From the NCBI RefSeq assembly GCF_025854335.1, contig NZ_CP107716.1:1977001-2041000 (forward strand): DNA of 64,000 bases, in the 5' to 3' direction. The position numbers and the translations under genes were made by a program. Origin of the DNA: Pelagibacterium flavum (GTDB lineage Bacteria > Pseudomonadota > Alphaproteobacteria > Rhizobiales > Devosiaceae). This document shows, one piece after another, positions 37,091-45,353 of this stretch. Position 1 is the first letter of the stretch. Each line of letters begins with the position of its first letter. The notes under the pieces were generated by a model. That model was not told where the DNA came from and searched no databases. It worked only from the letters and a program-made list of their open reading frames with translations.

Positions 37091-38152
37091 TCAGGCGACG
37101 TCGGATGAGCCGATGAAGCCTGGCAGGTCCTTTTCCGACATTACCCGATTTCGTCCGGCGCCCTTGGCGGCGTAAAGACACTTGTCGGCGCGCTCGATAA
37201 GTGTGGCCGCTGTGTCGCCGGCGCGCCATTGTGCAACCCCAACCGACAGCGTGATGCGGCCCAGCTTTTCGTTGGTCGAGCGCTTGAGAAGTTCCTTGGC
37301 CTGCACCGAGCGGCGAATATTTTCGGCAACGGTAATGGCACCCTCCAGCTCGGTCTCGGGCAGGATGGCGACAAACTCTTCCCCGCCGAAGCGGGCGGGC
37401 ATGTCCCGCCCCTTGAGATTGGCCTTAAGAACATGGGCCACCAGCCGAAGCACCTGATCGCCGGTCAGGTGACCATAGGTGTCGTTGAAGGCTTTGAAGC
37501 TATCGATATCGAAAAGCAGCAGCGACATGGTGGCGTTCTGGGCGTGAGTTCGCTCCAGATCGGCCGAGAACTGCTCGTCGAAACATTTGCGATTGGGAAT
37601 CTTGGTAAGAGGATCGAGCATGGACTCCTTGCGGACCTCGTCGAGGTCGCGCTGGAGAACGGAAATGTCGTCCTTTGAGGTTTCCAGTTCGGCCTCGAGA
37701 CGCCGGTTCATGTCCTGCATGCGGCGGGTTTCCCGCAGCAGGCGCGAAGACAGCATTTTCAGCGCATCTTCGTCGATACCACCGCCAGCCAGATCGCCCG
37801 AAGCCTGTTGAAGCGAGCCCGAATAAGAACTGGCGGATACCATGGCGGCATCAATCGCCTGGTTCACATCAGTGATCTTGCGGCTCATGATCTGCGACAT
37901 TGCCCGCAACTTCTCGTCCATGTCGGGGACTTTGAGGAATGTCTCGCATAATTGCGTAGCTTCCTCGAGTGTGATCGTGCCTGATCGCGTCAGGATTGCG
38001 TTGACCTGCGTGTTGAGCTCGGCATTCGAACCGGTCGCGTAAGTATAAAACAGCTCATAATATACCGGAAACGGCGGAATCTGCGCGCGCTTGAGCAAGG
38101 CAAGCGCCGCATTGGCAAATCCTGATGCGCGGTCAAAGTCCAGGTTCGTCAC
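37091..38152 (-). CDS. GGDEF-domain diguanylate cyclase
   Basis: The 353-aa protein has an N-terminal part (about residues 1-170) without membrane segments, with a predicted coiled coil (RLLRETRRMQDMNRRLEAEL), then a GGDEF domain with DPLTKIPNRKCFDEQF, LLFDIDSFKAFND, and the active-site motif GGEEF. It makes cyclic di-GMP. The inhibitory I-site, RxxD five residues before GGEEF, reads KGRD, so product feedback may be weak. It starts at GTG. A CtrA-like box lies 60 bp upstream. Confidence 0.92.
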   Translation of the reverse strand: MTNLDFDRASGFANAALALLKRAQIPPFPVYYELFYTYATGSNAELNTQVNAILTRSGTITLEEATQLCETFLKVPDMDEKLRAMSQIMSRKITDVNQAIDAAMVSASSYSGSLQQASGDLAGGGIDEDALKMLSSRLLRETRRMQDMNRRLEAELETSKDDISVLQRDLDEVRKESMLDPLTKIPNRKCFDEQFSADLERTHAQNATMSLLLFDIDSFKAFNDTYGHLTGDQVLRLVAHVLKANLKGRDMPARFGGEEFVAILPETELEGAITVAENIRRSVQAKELLKRSTNEKLGRITLSVGVAQWRAGDTAATLIERADKCLYAAKGAGRNRVMSEKDLPGFIGSSDVA

Positions 38153-38475
38153 GTTACGTCAACCATCACCTGTTCCGATCAGATCATAGTCCGCCAGGGC
38201 TTAAAGGCGCCTTAAACCCAGTCCAACTCCCGAGCCGCGCCCTGAAGGCCGTCGATAAGCGGATTGAGATTTCAGATTGCTGTGCAGGTTACGAGCGGCA
38301 ACATCAGATTGGAGTTCCGAACGCTTCCAGAGCCCCCCGGCATGGAACCATTGATTAGCTAGAGCGTCCTGGCGCGGCTGTCCAGATCAAAAATCACCGG
38401 CAGCGTCCGGGATTCAAGATGTCAACAGACCTGCTGTCCTGACCGGGTGCAGGGCCGTACCCCAAACCATTGCGA
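38153..38475. other. Intergenic region with a CtrA-like site
   Basis: This 323-bp stretch lies between two minus-strand genes. TTAA-N7-TTAA is found at 38211-38225. A weak relic of the dispersed repeat family (CTAGAGCGTCC) begins near 38358. No gene is supported. Confidence 0.4.
38211..38225. promoter_or_regulatory. CtrA-box-like TTAA-N7-TTAA site
   Basis: TTAA, 7 bp (AGGCGCC), TTAA, 59 bp upstream of the diguanylate cyclase start. It fits the core of the CtrA consensus of Alphaproteobacteria. Confidence 0.4.
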
Positions 38476-39885
38476 TCAGGCTCTGCCAGTCGGGCGCAGC
38501 AGGAATGCGGGAATATGGCCTTCCGACTTGAAACTCGCGGGACCATCGTCATTGTTCGCGCGGCGCGGCTGTTCGCGGTTCTGGCGTGGGGCCTGCTCAC
38601 GGTTCTGGCGCGGTGCCTGTTCGGTTGGTTTGGCCGGCTGCTGCCTTTCGGCGGCAGGCTTTTCGTCTTTCCCGCGTGTGCGCCGACCACGTTTTCGACC
38701 ACTGGATGGCGCCTCATCGCCTTGTGAGACTTCAGGCGCGGGCGCAGACACGGTGGCTGACGCGTCCGCCCAGGCTATGTCGCGCTGGATCAGTTTGGTG
38801 ATCGCATCGACATATTTGGTTTCGCCCGGACCAATCAGGGTAATTGCGGTGCCGGAGCGTCCGGCACGGCCGGTCCGGCCGATACGATGGACATAATCTT
38901 CTGCATGGGTGGGCACGTCGAAATTGAAGACATGGCTCACCGCGGGGATATCTAGGCCGCGGGCGGCAACATCGGACGCAACAAGAATCGCCAGCGATCC
39001 GGCGCGGAAGCTGTCGAGCGTTTCGGTGCGGGATTTCTGATCCATGTCCCCGTGCAGCGCGCCGGCATCGAAACCGTGGCGCTCGAGCGAACGGGCGACC
39101 GTCGCAACGTCGCGCTTGCGGTTGCAGAAGATGATCGCGTTCTTGAGATCCTTGGCGGCGCGAATCTGGTCGCGAAGCGCGGCACGCTTTTCCGCCGGCG
39201 TGCGGCCGACCTTGAGCAGAACCTGCTCGATGGTGTCGGCAGTCGAATTCTGGCGCGCCACTTCCACCTTGACCGGATCGCGCAGGAAACGCTGGGTCAG
39301 CTTCTGGATTTCAGGTGGCATGGTGGCCGAAAAGAACAGGGTCTGCCGGCGCTGCGGGAGCAGCGAGCAGATGCGTTCGATATCGGGGATGAAGCCCATG
39401 TCGAGCATGCGATCGGCCTCGTCGATGACGAGAATGTCGACACCGGTGAGTAGCAGGCGTCCGCGCTCGAAGTGATCGAGCATGCGGCCGGGCGTGGCGA
39501 TGAGAACGTCAGCGCCGCGATCGAGCTTCTTGTTCTGATCTTCAAACGATACGCCACCGATCAGCAAAGCGACGGTCAGACGGTGGTTTTTGCCGTATTT
39601 TTCAAAGTTCTCGTGAACCTGCGCCGCGAGTTCGCGCGTAGGCTCTAAAATGAGGGTGCGCGGCATGCGCGCGCGGGCCCGGCCCTTTTCGAGAAGGGAG
39701 AGCATCGGCAGCACAAATGAAGCCGTCTTGCCGGTTCCGGTCTGGGCGATCCCGATAAGATCCTTTTTTTCAAGGATATGGGGAATGGCCTGGGCCTGGA
39801 TATCGGTTGGCTTGGTATAGCCGGCTGCAGCGACTGCTTCGGTGACCTTGTCGCCCAAGCCGAGCTCGGAGAATTCAACAGTCAA
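38476..39885 (-). CDS. DEAD-box ATP-dependent RNA helicase (RhlE-like)
   Basis: The 469-aa protein unwinds RNA. It has the Q motif (PTDIQAQAIPHILEKKD), motif I GIAQTGTGKTASF, Ia PTRELAAQV, II VIDEADRMLDMGF, III FSATMP, IV-VI FCNRKRDVA, ARGLDIPAVSHVFNFD and HRIGRTGRAG. The C-terminal tail is basic and has two copies of the short unit APRQNREQ, probably for RNA binding. The start is TTG: it is the only start in frame, as a stop codon lies a few codons upstream. RhlE-type helicases often work with RNase E. Confidence 0.94.
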   Translation of the reverse strand: MTVEFSELGLGDKVTEAVAAAGYTKPTDIQAQAIPHILEKKDLIGIAQTGTGKTASFVLPMLSLLEKGRARARMPRTLILEPTRELAAQVHENFEKYGKNHRLTVALLIGGVSFEDQNKKLDRGADVLIATPGRMLDHFERGRLLLTGVDILVIDEADRMLDMGFIPDIERICSLLPQRRQTLFFSATMPPEIQKLTQRFLRDPVKVEVARQNSTADTIEQVLLKVGRTPAEKRAALRDQIRAAKDLKNAIIFCNRKRDVATVARSLERHGFDAGALHGDMDQKSRTETLDSFRAGSLAILVASDVAARGLDIPAVSHVFNFDVPTHAEDYVHRIGRTGRAGRSGTAITLIGPGETKYVDAITKLIQRDIAWADASATVSAPAPEVSQGDEAPSSGRKRGRRTRGKDEKPAAERQQPAKPTEQAPRQNREQAPRQNREQPRRANNDDGPASFKSEGHIPAFLLRPTGRA

Positions 39886-40128
39886 ATCGGGTGTCCATCA
39901 TGTTCGGGTCAGAGAATAAAGAAGAAGTGAGGCAGGCTGCCGGTTCGTTCTTTCTCGACGTGTCGCCAGCGGAAATCGGTACACTTTCATCCACACTTTG
40001 CTCAAACCTGCGCGCGGAACGTGCAAGTGAACGGGTATGGCCTCTGACGAGCGGGACCATAAACTACCTTGGGTTCAAGTCAATCTTGATTTGGCCATCA
40101 AGATTAATGCCTGCCTGACCGCGCACGA

Positions 40129-42141
40129 TCAAACGTCGAGTTCGGTCACAAAGGCCGCTTTTTCGGAAATAAATTCGAAGCGGGCCTCGGGTTTGTTTCC
40201 CATGAGCCTGTCGACCGTATCGGTGGTCTCCGCGCGGTCTGAGACGACGCGAACCTCGAGCAATGTCCTTGATTTGGGGTTCATGGTGGTTTCTTTCAAG
40301 TGCGCATGCGGCATTTCGCCAAGGCCCTTGAACCGTGTGACTTCGACTTTGCCGCGCCCGGTGAATTCTTCTTCCATCAATTTGAGTCGATGGGCGTCGT
40401 CCATGGCGTAGGCCGTCTTGGCGCCCTGCGACAGGCGGTAAAGGGGCGGCAGGGCCAAAAAGAGGTGGCCGCCTTCGATCAGCTTCGGCAGTTCCTGATA
40501 AAAGAAGGTCATCAGAAGCGAAGCGATGTGGGCGCCGTCGACGTCGGCATCGGTCATGATGATGATCTTGTCGTAACGCAGATCCTCTTCACGGTACTTG
40601 TCGCGCGTTCCCACTCCAAGCGCCTGCAAGAGATCTGCGATCTGCTGGTTGGCGGCAAGTTTGTCGCGGCTCGCGCCGGCCACGTTGAGCACCTTGCCGC
40701 GCAGTGGGAGTACGGCCTGGCTGGACCGGTCGCGCGCCTGCTTGGCGCTGCCGCCGGCGCTGTCGCCTTCAACGATGAAGAGTTCGGCGCCCTGGGCCGC
40801 CGACTGGCTGCAATCGGCGAGCTTGCCAGGCAGACGCAGCTTGCGGGTCGCCGATTTGCGGTCGATTTCCTTTTCCTTGCGACGGCGCAGACGGTCCTCT
40901 GCGCGTTCGATGGTCCATTCGAGCAGCTTGTTGGCCTGGGTCGGCGATGCGGTGAGCCAGTGATCGAAGGCGTCGCGGATGGCATTGTCCACGATGCGAG
41001 TGGCTTCGCCCGAAGCAAGCTTGTCCTTGGTCTGGCCAACGAATTCCGGCTCGCGGATAAAGACCGAGAGCATTGATCCGCAATGGCCCAGAACGTCTTC
41101 GGATGTGACAATAGATGCGCGCTTGTTGCCGACCATCTCAGCGTAATTCTTCAGGCCGCGGAGCAGGGCGGTTCGCAGGCCGGCCTCATGGGTGCCGCCG
41201 TCGGGGGTAGGGACGGTGTTGCAATATGAGGAGGTAAAGGTATCGCCGATGTACCACGAAATCGCCCATTCGACCGATCCGTGGCCGCCGGGCTTTCCTG
41301 TCCGGCCGGAGAATATGTCGTCGAGGATTCGCGTTCTACCCTCGATGCGGCGTTCGATGAAATCGCGAAGACCACCAGGGAAGTGGAACACCGCCTTGGC
41401 GGGAACCTCGTCGGTAGCGAGTGACTCGTCGCATGACCAGCGGATTTCGACGCCGCCGAAGAGATAGGCCTTGGCACGGGTCATGCGGAAGACCCGGTCG
41501 GGGACGAAGCGCGCCGCGTTGCCGAAGATTTCGGCATCGGGATGGAAGCGGATCGTCGTTCCGCGCCGGTTGTTGACACGGCCCATGTTTTCGAGCTTCG
41601 AGGTCGGCTTGCCGCGCGAATAGGTCTGCCGGTAAAGGGTCTGGTCGAGCGCGACCTCGACGACGAGATCGTCGGTCAGCGCGTTGACGACCGAAACGCC
41701 GACGCCATGCAGCCCGCCCGAGGTTTCATAGGCCTTGGAATCGAATTTTCCGCCCGCGTGGAGCGTGGTCATAATGACTTCGAGCGCGGAAAGATGGGGC
41801 TGCTTGGGATGGTTGTCGACCGGAATGCCGCGACCGTTGTCGACCACCGTTATGTAGCCGTCTTCGCCGAGATGAACTTCGATCCTTGTGGCATGCCCGC
41901 CGATCGCCTCGTCCATCGAGTTGTCGATGACTTCGGCAAAGAGATGGTGCAAAGCGTTGGTGTCTGTCCCGCCCACATACATGCCCGGCCGGCGGCGCAC
42001 GGGCTCAAGCCCTTCGAGCACCTCGATATCGGCCGCCGTATAGGAGTTTGACGGCGCTGGCGCACGCGCAGGGGCAGCGCGCTGCGGCTCGGCGGCGGGT
42101 TGGGGGGGCGTGACGCCAAAAAGATCGTTGTCGTCGGTCAT
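40129..42141 (-). CDS. parE: DNA topoisomerase IV subunit B
   Basis: The 670-aa protein is the ATPase subunit of topoisomerase IV, which unlinks daughter chromosomes. The GHKL ATPase has EVIDNSMDEAIGG, VDNGRGIPVD and GGLHGVGVSVVNAL. The toprim domain has FIVEGDSAGGSAKQARDR and TDADVDGAHIASLLMTFFY. The C-terminal part ends with DRLMGNKPEARFEFI. Its length, without the GyrB insertion, and the short polar N-terminus suit ParE. I chose the ATG at 42139-42141 (MTDDNDLFG) over a TTG three codons before it. Confidence 0.94.
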   Translation of the reverse strand: MTDDNDLFGVTPPQPAAEPQRAAPARAPAPSNSYTAADIEVLEGLEPVRRRPGMYVGGTDTNALHHLFAEVIDNSMDEAIGGHATRIEVHLGEDGYITVVDNGRGIPVDNHPKQPHLSALEVIMTTLHAGGKFDSKAYETSGGLHGVGVSVVNALTDDLVVEVALDQTLYRQTYSRGKPTSKLENMGRVNNRRGTTIRFHPDAEIFGNAARFVPDRVFRMTRAKAYLFGGVEIRWSCDESLATDEVPAKAVFHFPGGLRDFIERRIEGRTRILDDIFSGRTGKPGGHGSVEWAISWYIGDTFTSSYCNTVPTPDGGTHEAGLRTALLRGLKNYAEMVGNKRASIVTSEDVLGHCGSMLSVFIREPEFVGQTKDKLASGEATRIVDNAIRDAFDHWLTASPTQANKLLEWTIERAEDRLRRRKEKEIDRKSATRKLRLPGKLADCSQSAAQGAELFIVEGDSAGGSAKQARDRSSQAVLPLRGKVLNVAGASRDKLAANQQIADLLQALGVGTRDKYREEDLRYDKIIIMTDADVDGAHIASLLMTFFYQELPKLIEGGHLFLALPPLYRLSQGAKTAYAMDDAHRLKLMEEEFTGRGKVEVTRFKGLGEMPHAHLKETTMNPKSRTLLEVRVVSDRAETTDTVDRLMGNKPEARFEFISEKAAFVTELDV

Positions 42142-42654
42142 GAGCCTCAAAAATTCTTGCCGGGCGAATCAGATGGAATTCCGGTCTATCATATGGCGGC
42201 ATGTATGAGCGGAAACACCACAGATTCCAAGGTGTTTCAACAGCATTGCACTCTGATTTGCGCAACTTATGCCGACCGCCGCATTCTCATCCTGGGACAC
42301 TTCGGGCGCGCAAAATAGTGGCTCGATTTACGTTCGGTTTGCGTCTCATCAGCACTTTTTTAAGCCCCTTGCGATAAAAATTGTTCATACGGTTCATGTG
42401 TTTGGAGTTGCCGTATGCGTGCACGATTTGCCCGAGGCGCTGCGTATCAGGTGTCTGGGTCAGGGCACGAAGTGTTCAGGTGGCTGCAGGCCGGATTGAA
42501 GAGTTCTGCGTACCGGCTTGCCCACCTTTCCCTCCCCAAAGTGGTCCTGTTGCCAGGGCTGGCCACGGTGTTTTTTCTCGCCTGAAGTTCCCGCCGCGGT
42601 TGCGCGTACCTTGCGCGGCAGATAACTAGTGCGGACAGTTCTTGGGAGTCCGCC
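42142..42654. other. Intergenic region upstream of parE and the sulfotransferase
   Basis: This 513-bp region between divergent genes is more AT-rich in 42180-42410. It should hold the parE promoter. The only coding candidate is the small frame at 42415-42585. Confidence 0.35.
42415..42585 (+). CDS. Possible small protein, 56 aa
   Basis: The ATG follows GGAG by 7 bp. The peptide is basic at the start (MRARFARGAAYQ) and ends with a hydrophobic run (VVLLPGLATVFFLA), like a small membrane protein. I recognise no family. It could equally be a chance frame. Confidence 0.22.
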   Translation: MRARFARGAAYQVSGSGHEVFRWLQAGLKSSAYRLAHLSLPKVVLLPGLATVFFLA

Positions 42655-43548
42655 GTGTCCGATCAACAGGCAAAGCCTATCCGTCCGCTCTATTTCGTTG
42701 CGTCCTACCCGCGCTCGGGCGGCAATTGGGTGCGGTCGGCCATTTTCCTGATGATCGCTCTGAGTCAGCCCAATCCGCCCAAGCGGATCGATATGCGCAA
42801 TATCGACAATATCATACCGCTCGATTCCCATGGCCGCTTCTACAAGGAAGTGACCGGCAAGGACGCCAACAGCCTCGGGGAAGAGGAGGTGGCGGCGGCG
42901 CGGCCGCAGGTGCATGAGTTGCTTTCGCGCGATACGCGGGGGTTGCCCGTGGTGCGGACGCATGCGGTGCGGGGCACGTTTTTCGGGCATCCGACCTTTA
43001 ACACCAAGGTTTCAATCGGCGGGACCTATATTGTGCGCTCGCCGCTCGATGTGGCCGCTGCGCTTGTCGATGCAAGCGGGATGCAGCCCATGCGGGTCAT
43101 CGAGGCGATGATGACCGTCGATCGGCGTGTGCGGGGCGGCGCGACACGCGTCTCCGAACCGCAGGGGTCGTGGAGCCAGAATGTGGCGAGCTGGATCGGC
43201 AAGCGGCAGCCCGAAGTGCATGCCATCCGCTTTGAAGACTTGCGGGCCGATCCGATCAAGGAGCTCAAGGCGCTCGCGGCGCATATGAAGATTCCGGTGA
43301 CCGAGAAAAGCCTCAAGACGGCCGCTGGCCTGCTGGCCGAGACACATAAGGCGAGCGGGAAAAACGCCGTGCCGCGCGACTATCGCGAGACGCTCAAGCC
43401 GATCCATGCCCGCGCCATCATCGAAGCGCATGGCGTCCAGATGCAAGCGCAGGGTTATCTGACCGACAGCGTGCTGCAGTATGCCGATATCGACCGCAAG
43501 GCGGCGATGATGCTGGCGGAGAAATACGCGCCACGCACCGCGAACTGA
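42655..43548 (+). CDS. Sulfotransferase-family protein
   Basis: The 297-aa protein has the PAPS-binding loop in SYPRSGGNWVRSAIF near residues 18-32, and a second nucleotide-binding piece near GTYIVRSPLDVAAALV with the Arg and Ser that touch the 3'-phosphate. EDLRADPIKELKALAAHM near residue 190 is typical of the sulfotransferase fold. It moves sulfate from PAPS to an unknown acceptor. The start is GTG with GGGAG six bases before it. No glycan or lipid genes lie nearby to hint at the substrate. Confidence 0.82.
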   Translation: MSDQQAKPIRPLYFVASYPRSGGNWVRSAIFLMIALSQPNPPKRIDMRNIDNIIPLDSHGRFYKEVTGKDANSLGEEEVAAARPQVHELLSRDTRGLPVVRTHAVRGTFFGHPTFNTKVSIGGTYIVRSPLDVAAALVDASGMQPMRVIEAMMTVDRRVRGGATRVSEPQGSWSQNVASWIGKRQPEVHAIRFEDLRADPIKELKALAAHMKIPVTEKSLKTAAGLLAETHKASGKNAVPRDYRETLKPIHARAIIEAHGVQMQAQGYLTDSVLQYADIDRKAAMMLAEKYAPRTAN

Positions 43549-43614
43549 GCCTTGCGGGACCGCGCCGGGCTGGTGCATAGTCTTGGTGTTTCTGGAATCG
43601 GAAAGGAGGGCTGC

Positions 43615-43686
43615 GTGATAGAGATTTGGCGTCACCATCGTCAGCGTGGCCCTGTTTACGCCCTGCAGCAGATGTTGCAGGGCTGA
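43615..43686 (+). CDS. Possible 23-aa leader peptide before the ABC-F gene
   Basis: GTG follows a near-perfect AAAGGAGG Shine-Dalgarno sequence (43602-43609) by 5 bp and opens a frame of 23 codons ending TGA at 43684-43686. The peptide reads MIEIWRHHRQRG and then PVYALQQMLQG. A CCCTGCA/TGCAGGG hairpin overlaps its end, and another hairpin (43740-43757) lies between it and the ABC-F start. Leader peptides commonly control ABC-F genes by ribosome stalling; here this is inference. Confidence 0.4.
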   Translation: MIEIWRHHRQRGPVYALQQMLQG

Positions 43687-43739
43687 CCGTCACCGGACAT
43701 TTCGCATTCGAATTCCGTACGGGTCTGCCCTGATCGCGA

Positions 43740-43757
43740 CCGCATGACATCATGCGG
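43740..43757 (+). promoter_or_regulatory. Hairpin in the ABC-F leader
   Basis: CCGCATG/CATGCGG make a perfect 7-bp stem with loop ACAT, 49 bp before the ABC-F start. It could be part of an attenuator, but no T-run follows. Confidence 0.4.
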
Positions 43758-43805
43758 CCTGGCAGAATTGGGTGGCCTGTGCCGCCCCGGACATTCGAGA
43801 CTGAA

Positions 43806-45314
43806 ATGACGACAATTGCCCTTAAATCCGCCGGCTATACGGCAAAATCCAACCTTTTCAATGATTTGACTCTTACGATCGGCTCGGGCGACCGGGTTGG
43901 GATCGTGGCCGGAAATGGGGCCGGGAAGACGACCCTGCTTACTTGCCTTGTCGGCGAGAACGAACTCACGCGTGGTGACATTACGCTCTCGCGCGGTGCG
44001 CGGATTGGGATGGTGCCGCAGGTGGTGCCCGAAAAGCTGTTTGATTTCAGCCTGTTCGATGCGGTTGCCACCGGACTCGATGCGGAAACGCTGGAAAGCG
44101 AAAGCTGGCGTGTCGATGTGGTGCTCGATACGCTCTCCATGCCCGAGGACATACGCAATCTGCCGGTGCGCGCGCTGAGCGGGGGCTGGCAGCGGCTTAT
44201 GTTGCTGATGCGGGCCTGGGTGTCCGATCCCGATATTCTGGTGCTCGACGAGCCGACCAATCATCTCGATCTTGAGAAAATTGCGCTGTTAGAACAATGG
44301 TTTATGGGGATCGGTGATGTGCCGGTGATCATGGCAAGTCACGACCGGAGCTTTCTCGACGCGGTGACCAATCGCACGCTGTTCCTGCGGCCCGAAACCT
44401 CCCGGTATTTTCCCTTACCCTATAGCCGGGCGCGGGAGGCATTGGCGCAGGAGGACGCGAGCGACGCGTCCAAGCGCGAACGCGACCTGAAAGAAGCCAG
44501 CCAGCTTCGCCAGCAATCGGCGAAACTGAAAAACATCGGCATCAATTCCGGCAGCGACCTTTTGCAGAAAAAGCAAAAACAGCTTCGCGAGCGGGCCGAA
44601 AGAATCGAGGCGCAAGCCAGAGTACTGCACAAGGAGCGCAGCGGGGATATCCGGCTGGCCAATCGCGGCACTCATGCCAAGGTGCTGGTTTCGATCGAGG
44701 AGCTGACGGTGGCGGCGCCCGATGGGCGCAAGCTGTTCTCGATCCCGAAACTGCATATCTTTCAAGGAGATAGAATCGTTGTTCTGGGGCGCAACGGGAC
44801 TGGAAAGACCAGTCTTGTCAGGATGCTCAGGCGCGTTCTGATGGGAGGTGAGAGCATTGAGGGCATCAAGGCGACGCCCAGTCTGGTGGTCGGGTACATG
44901 GACCAGGCGCTCGATTTTGTGCCGGAAAAGCTCAGCCCGTTCGATTTCATATCGGCGCTGGGGCAGGGCGATCAGCGGACACGAAGCCTGCTTGCGGCGG
45001 CCGGAATCGACCCTGACGCCCACTGGACACTCGGTGCACTCCTGTCCCACGGCCAAAGGGCCAGGCTTGGACTGCTCGCGCTGCGCCTGATGGAGCCCAA
45101 TTTCTACCTGCTGGACGAACCGACCAACCACATCGATATCGCCGGACAGGAAGCGCTCGCTGCCGAGATCATCGAGCACGATGCCAGTTGCGTGCTGGTG
45201 TCGCATGACCGCGCCTTCGTGCGCGAGGTTTCAAACCGGTTTCTGGTAATCGAGAAGGGGAGGCTTATCGAGGCTGACGATCCCGAAGGGTTCTTTGCCG
45301 AGATGGGGGCTTGA
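43806..45314 (+). CDS. ABC-F family ribosome-associated ATPase
   Basis: The 502-aa protein has two ABC domains and no membrane part. Domain 1 has Walker A GNGAGKTT, signature LSGGWQRLML and Walker B LVLDEPTNHLDLE. Domain 2 has GRNGTGKTS, a degenerate signature LSHGQRARLG and LLDEPTNHIDI. Between them lies a basic helical linker (about residues 215-300, KKQKQLRERAERIEAQ), which in ABC-F proteins reaches the peptidyl-transferase centre. It may rescue stalled ribosomes or protect against antibiotics; which is unknown. The ATG at 43806 was chosen as the first residue of domain 1. Confidence 0.9.
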   Translation: MTTIALKSAGYTAKSNLFNDLTLTIGSGDRVGIVAGNGAGKTTLLTCLVGENELTRGDITLSRGARIGMVPQVVPEKLFDFSLFDAVATGLDAETLESESWRVDVVLDTLSMPEDIRNLPVRALSGGWQRLMLLMRAWVSDPDILVLDEPTNHLDLEKIALLEQWFMGIGDVPVIMASHDRSFLDAVTNRTLFLRPETSRYFPLPYSRAREALAQEDASDASKRERDLKEASQLRQQSAKLKNIGINSGSDLLQKKQKQLRERAERIEAQARVLHKERSGDIRLANRGTHAKVLVSIEELTVAAPDGRKLFSIPKLHIFQGDRIVVLGRNGTGKTSLVRMLRRVLMGGESIEGIKATPSLVVGYMDQALDFVPEKLSPFDFISALGQGDQRTRSLLAAAGIDPDAHWTLGALLSHGQRARLGLLALRLMEPNFYLLDEPTNHIDIAGQEALAAEIIEHDASCVLVSHDRAFVREVSNRFLVIEKGRLIEADDPEGFFAEMGA

Positions 45315-45319
45315 TAAAA

Positions 45320-45347
45320 CCGGCCCCGCACGAAAATGCGGGGCCGG
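45320..45347. terminator. Strong hairpin between convergent ABC-F and esterase genes
   Basis: CCGGCCCCGCA pairs perfectly with TGCGGGGCCGG around a 6-nt loop. Reading leftward it is followed by TTTTATC, so it should end the esterase transcript and probably blocks the ABC-F transcript too. Confidence 0.8.
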
Positions 45348-45353
45348 ACCAGG

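Noticed and set aside
38356..38395. Another copy of the dispersed repeat (CTAGAGCGTCC...)
   Set aside because: Only the first dozen bases match. The core and the hairpins are absent, so it is at best a relic.
39886..40128. A 75-codon plus-strand frame between the helicase and parE
   Set aside because: It has no ribosome binding site, its product shows no family traits, and it lies in the likely promoter region of the helicase gene.
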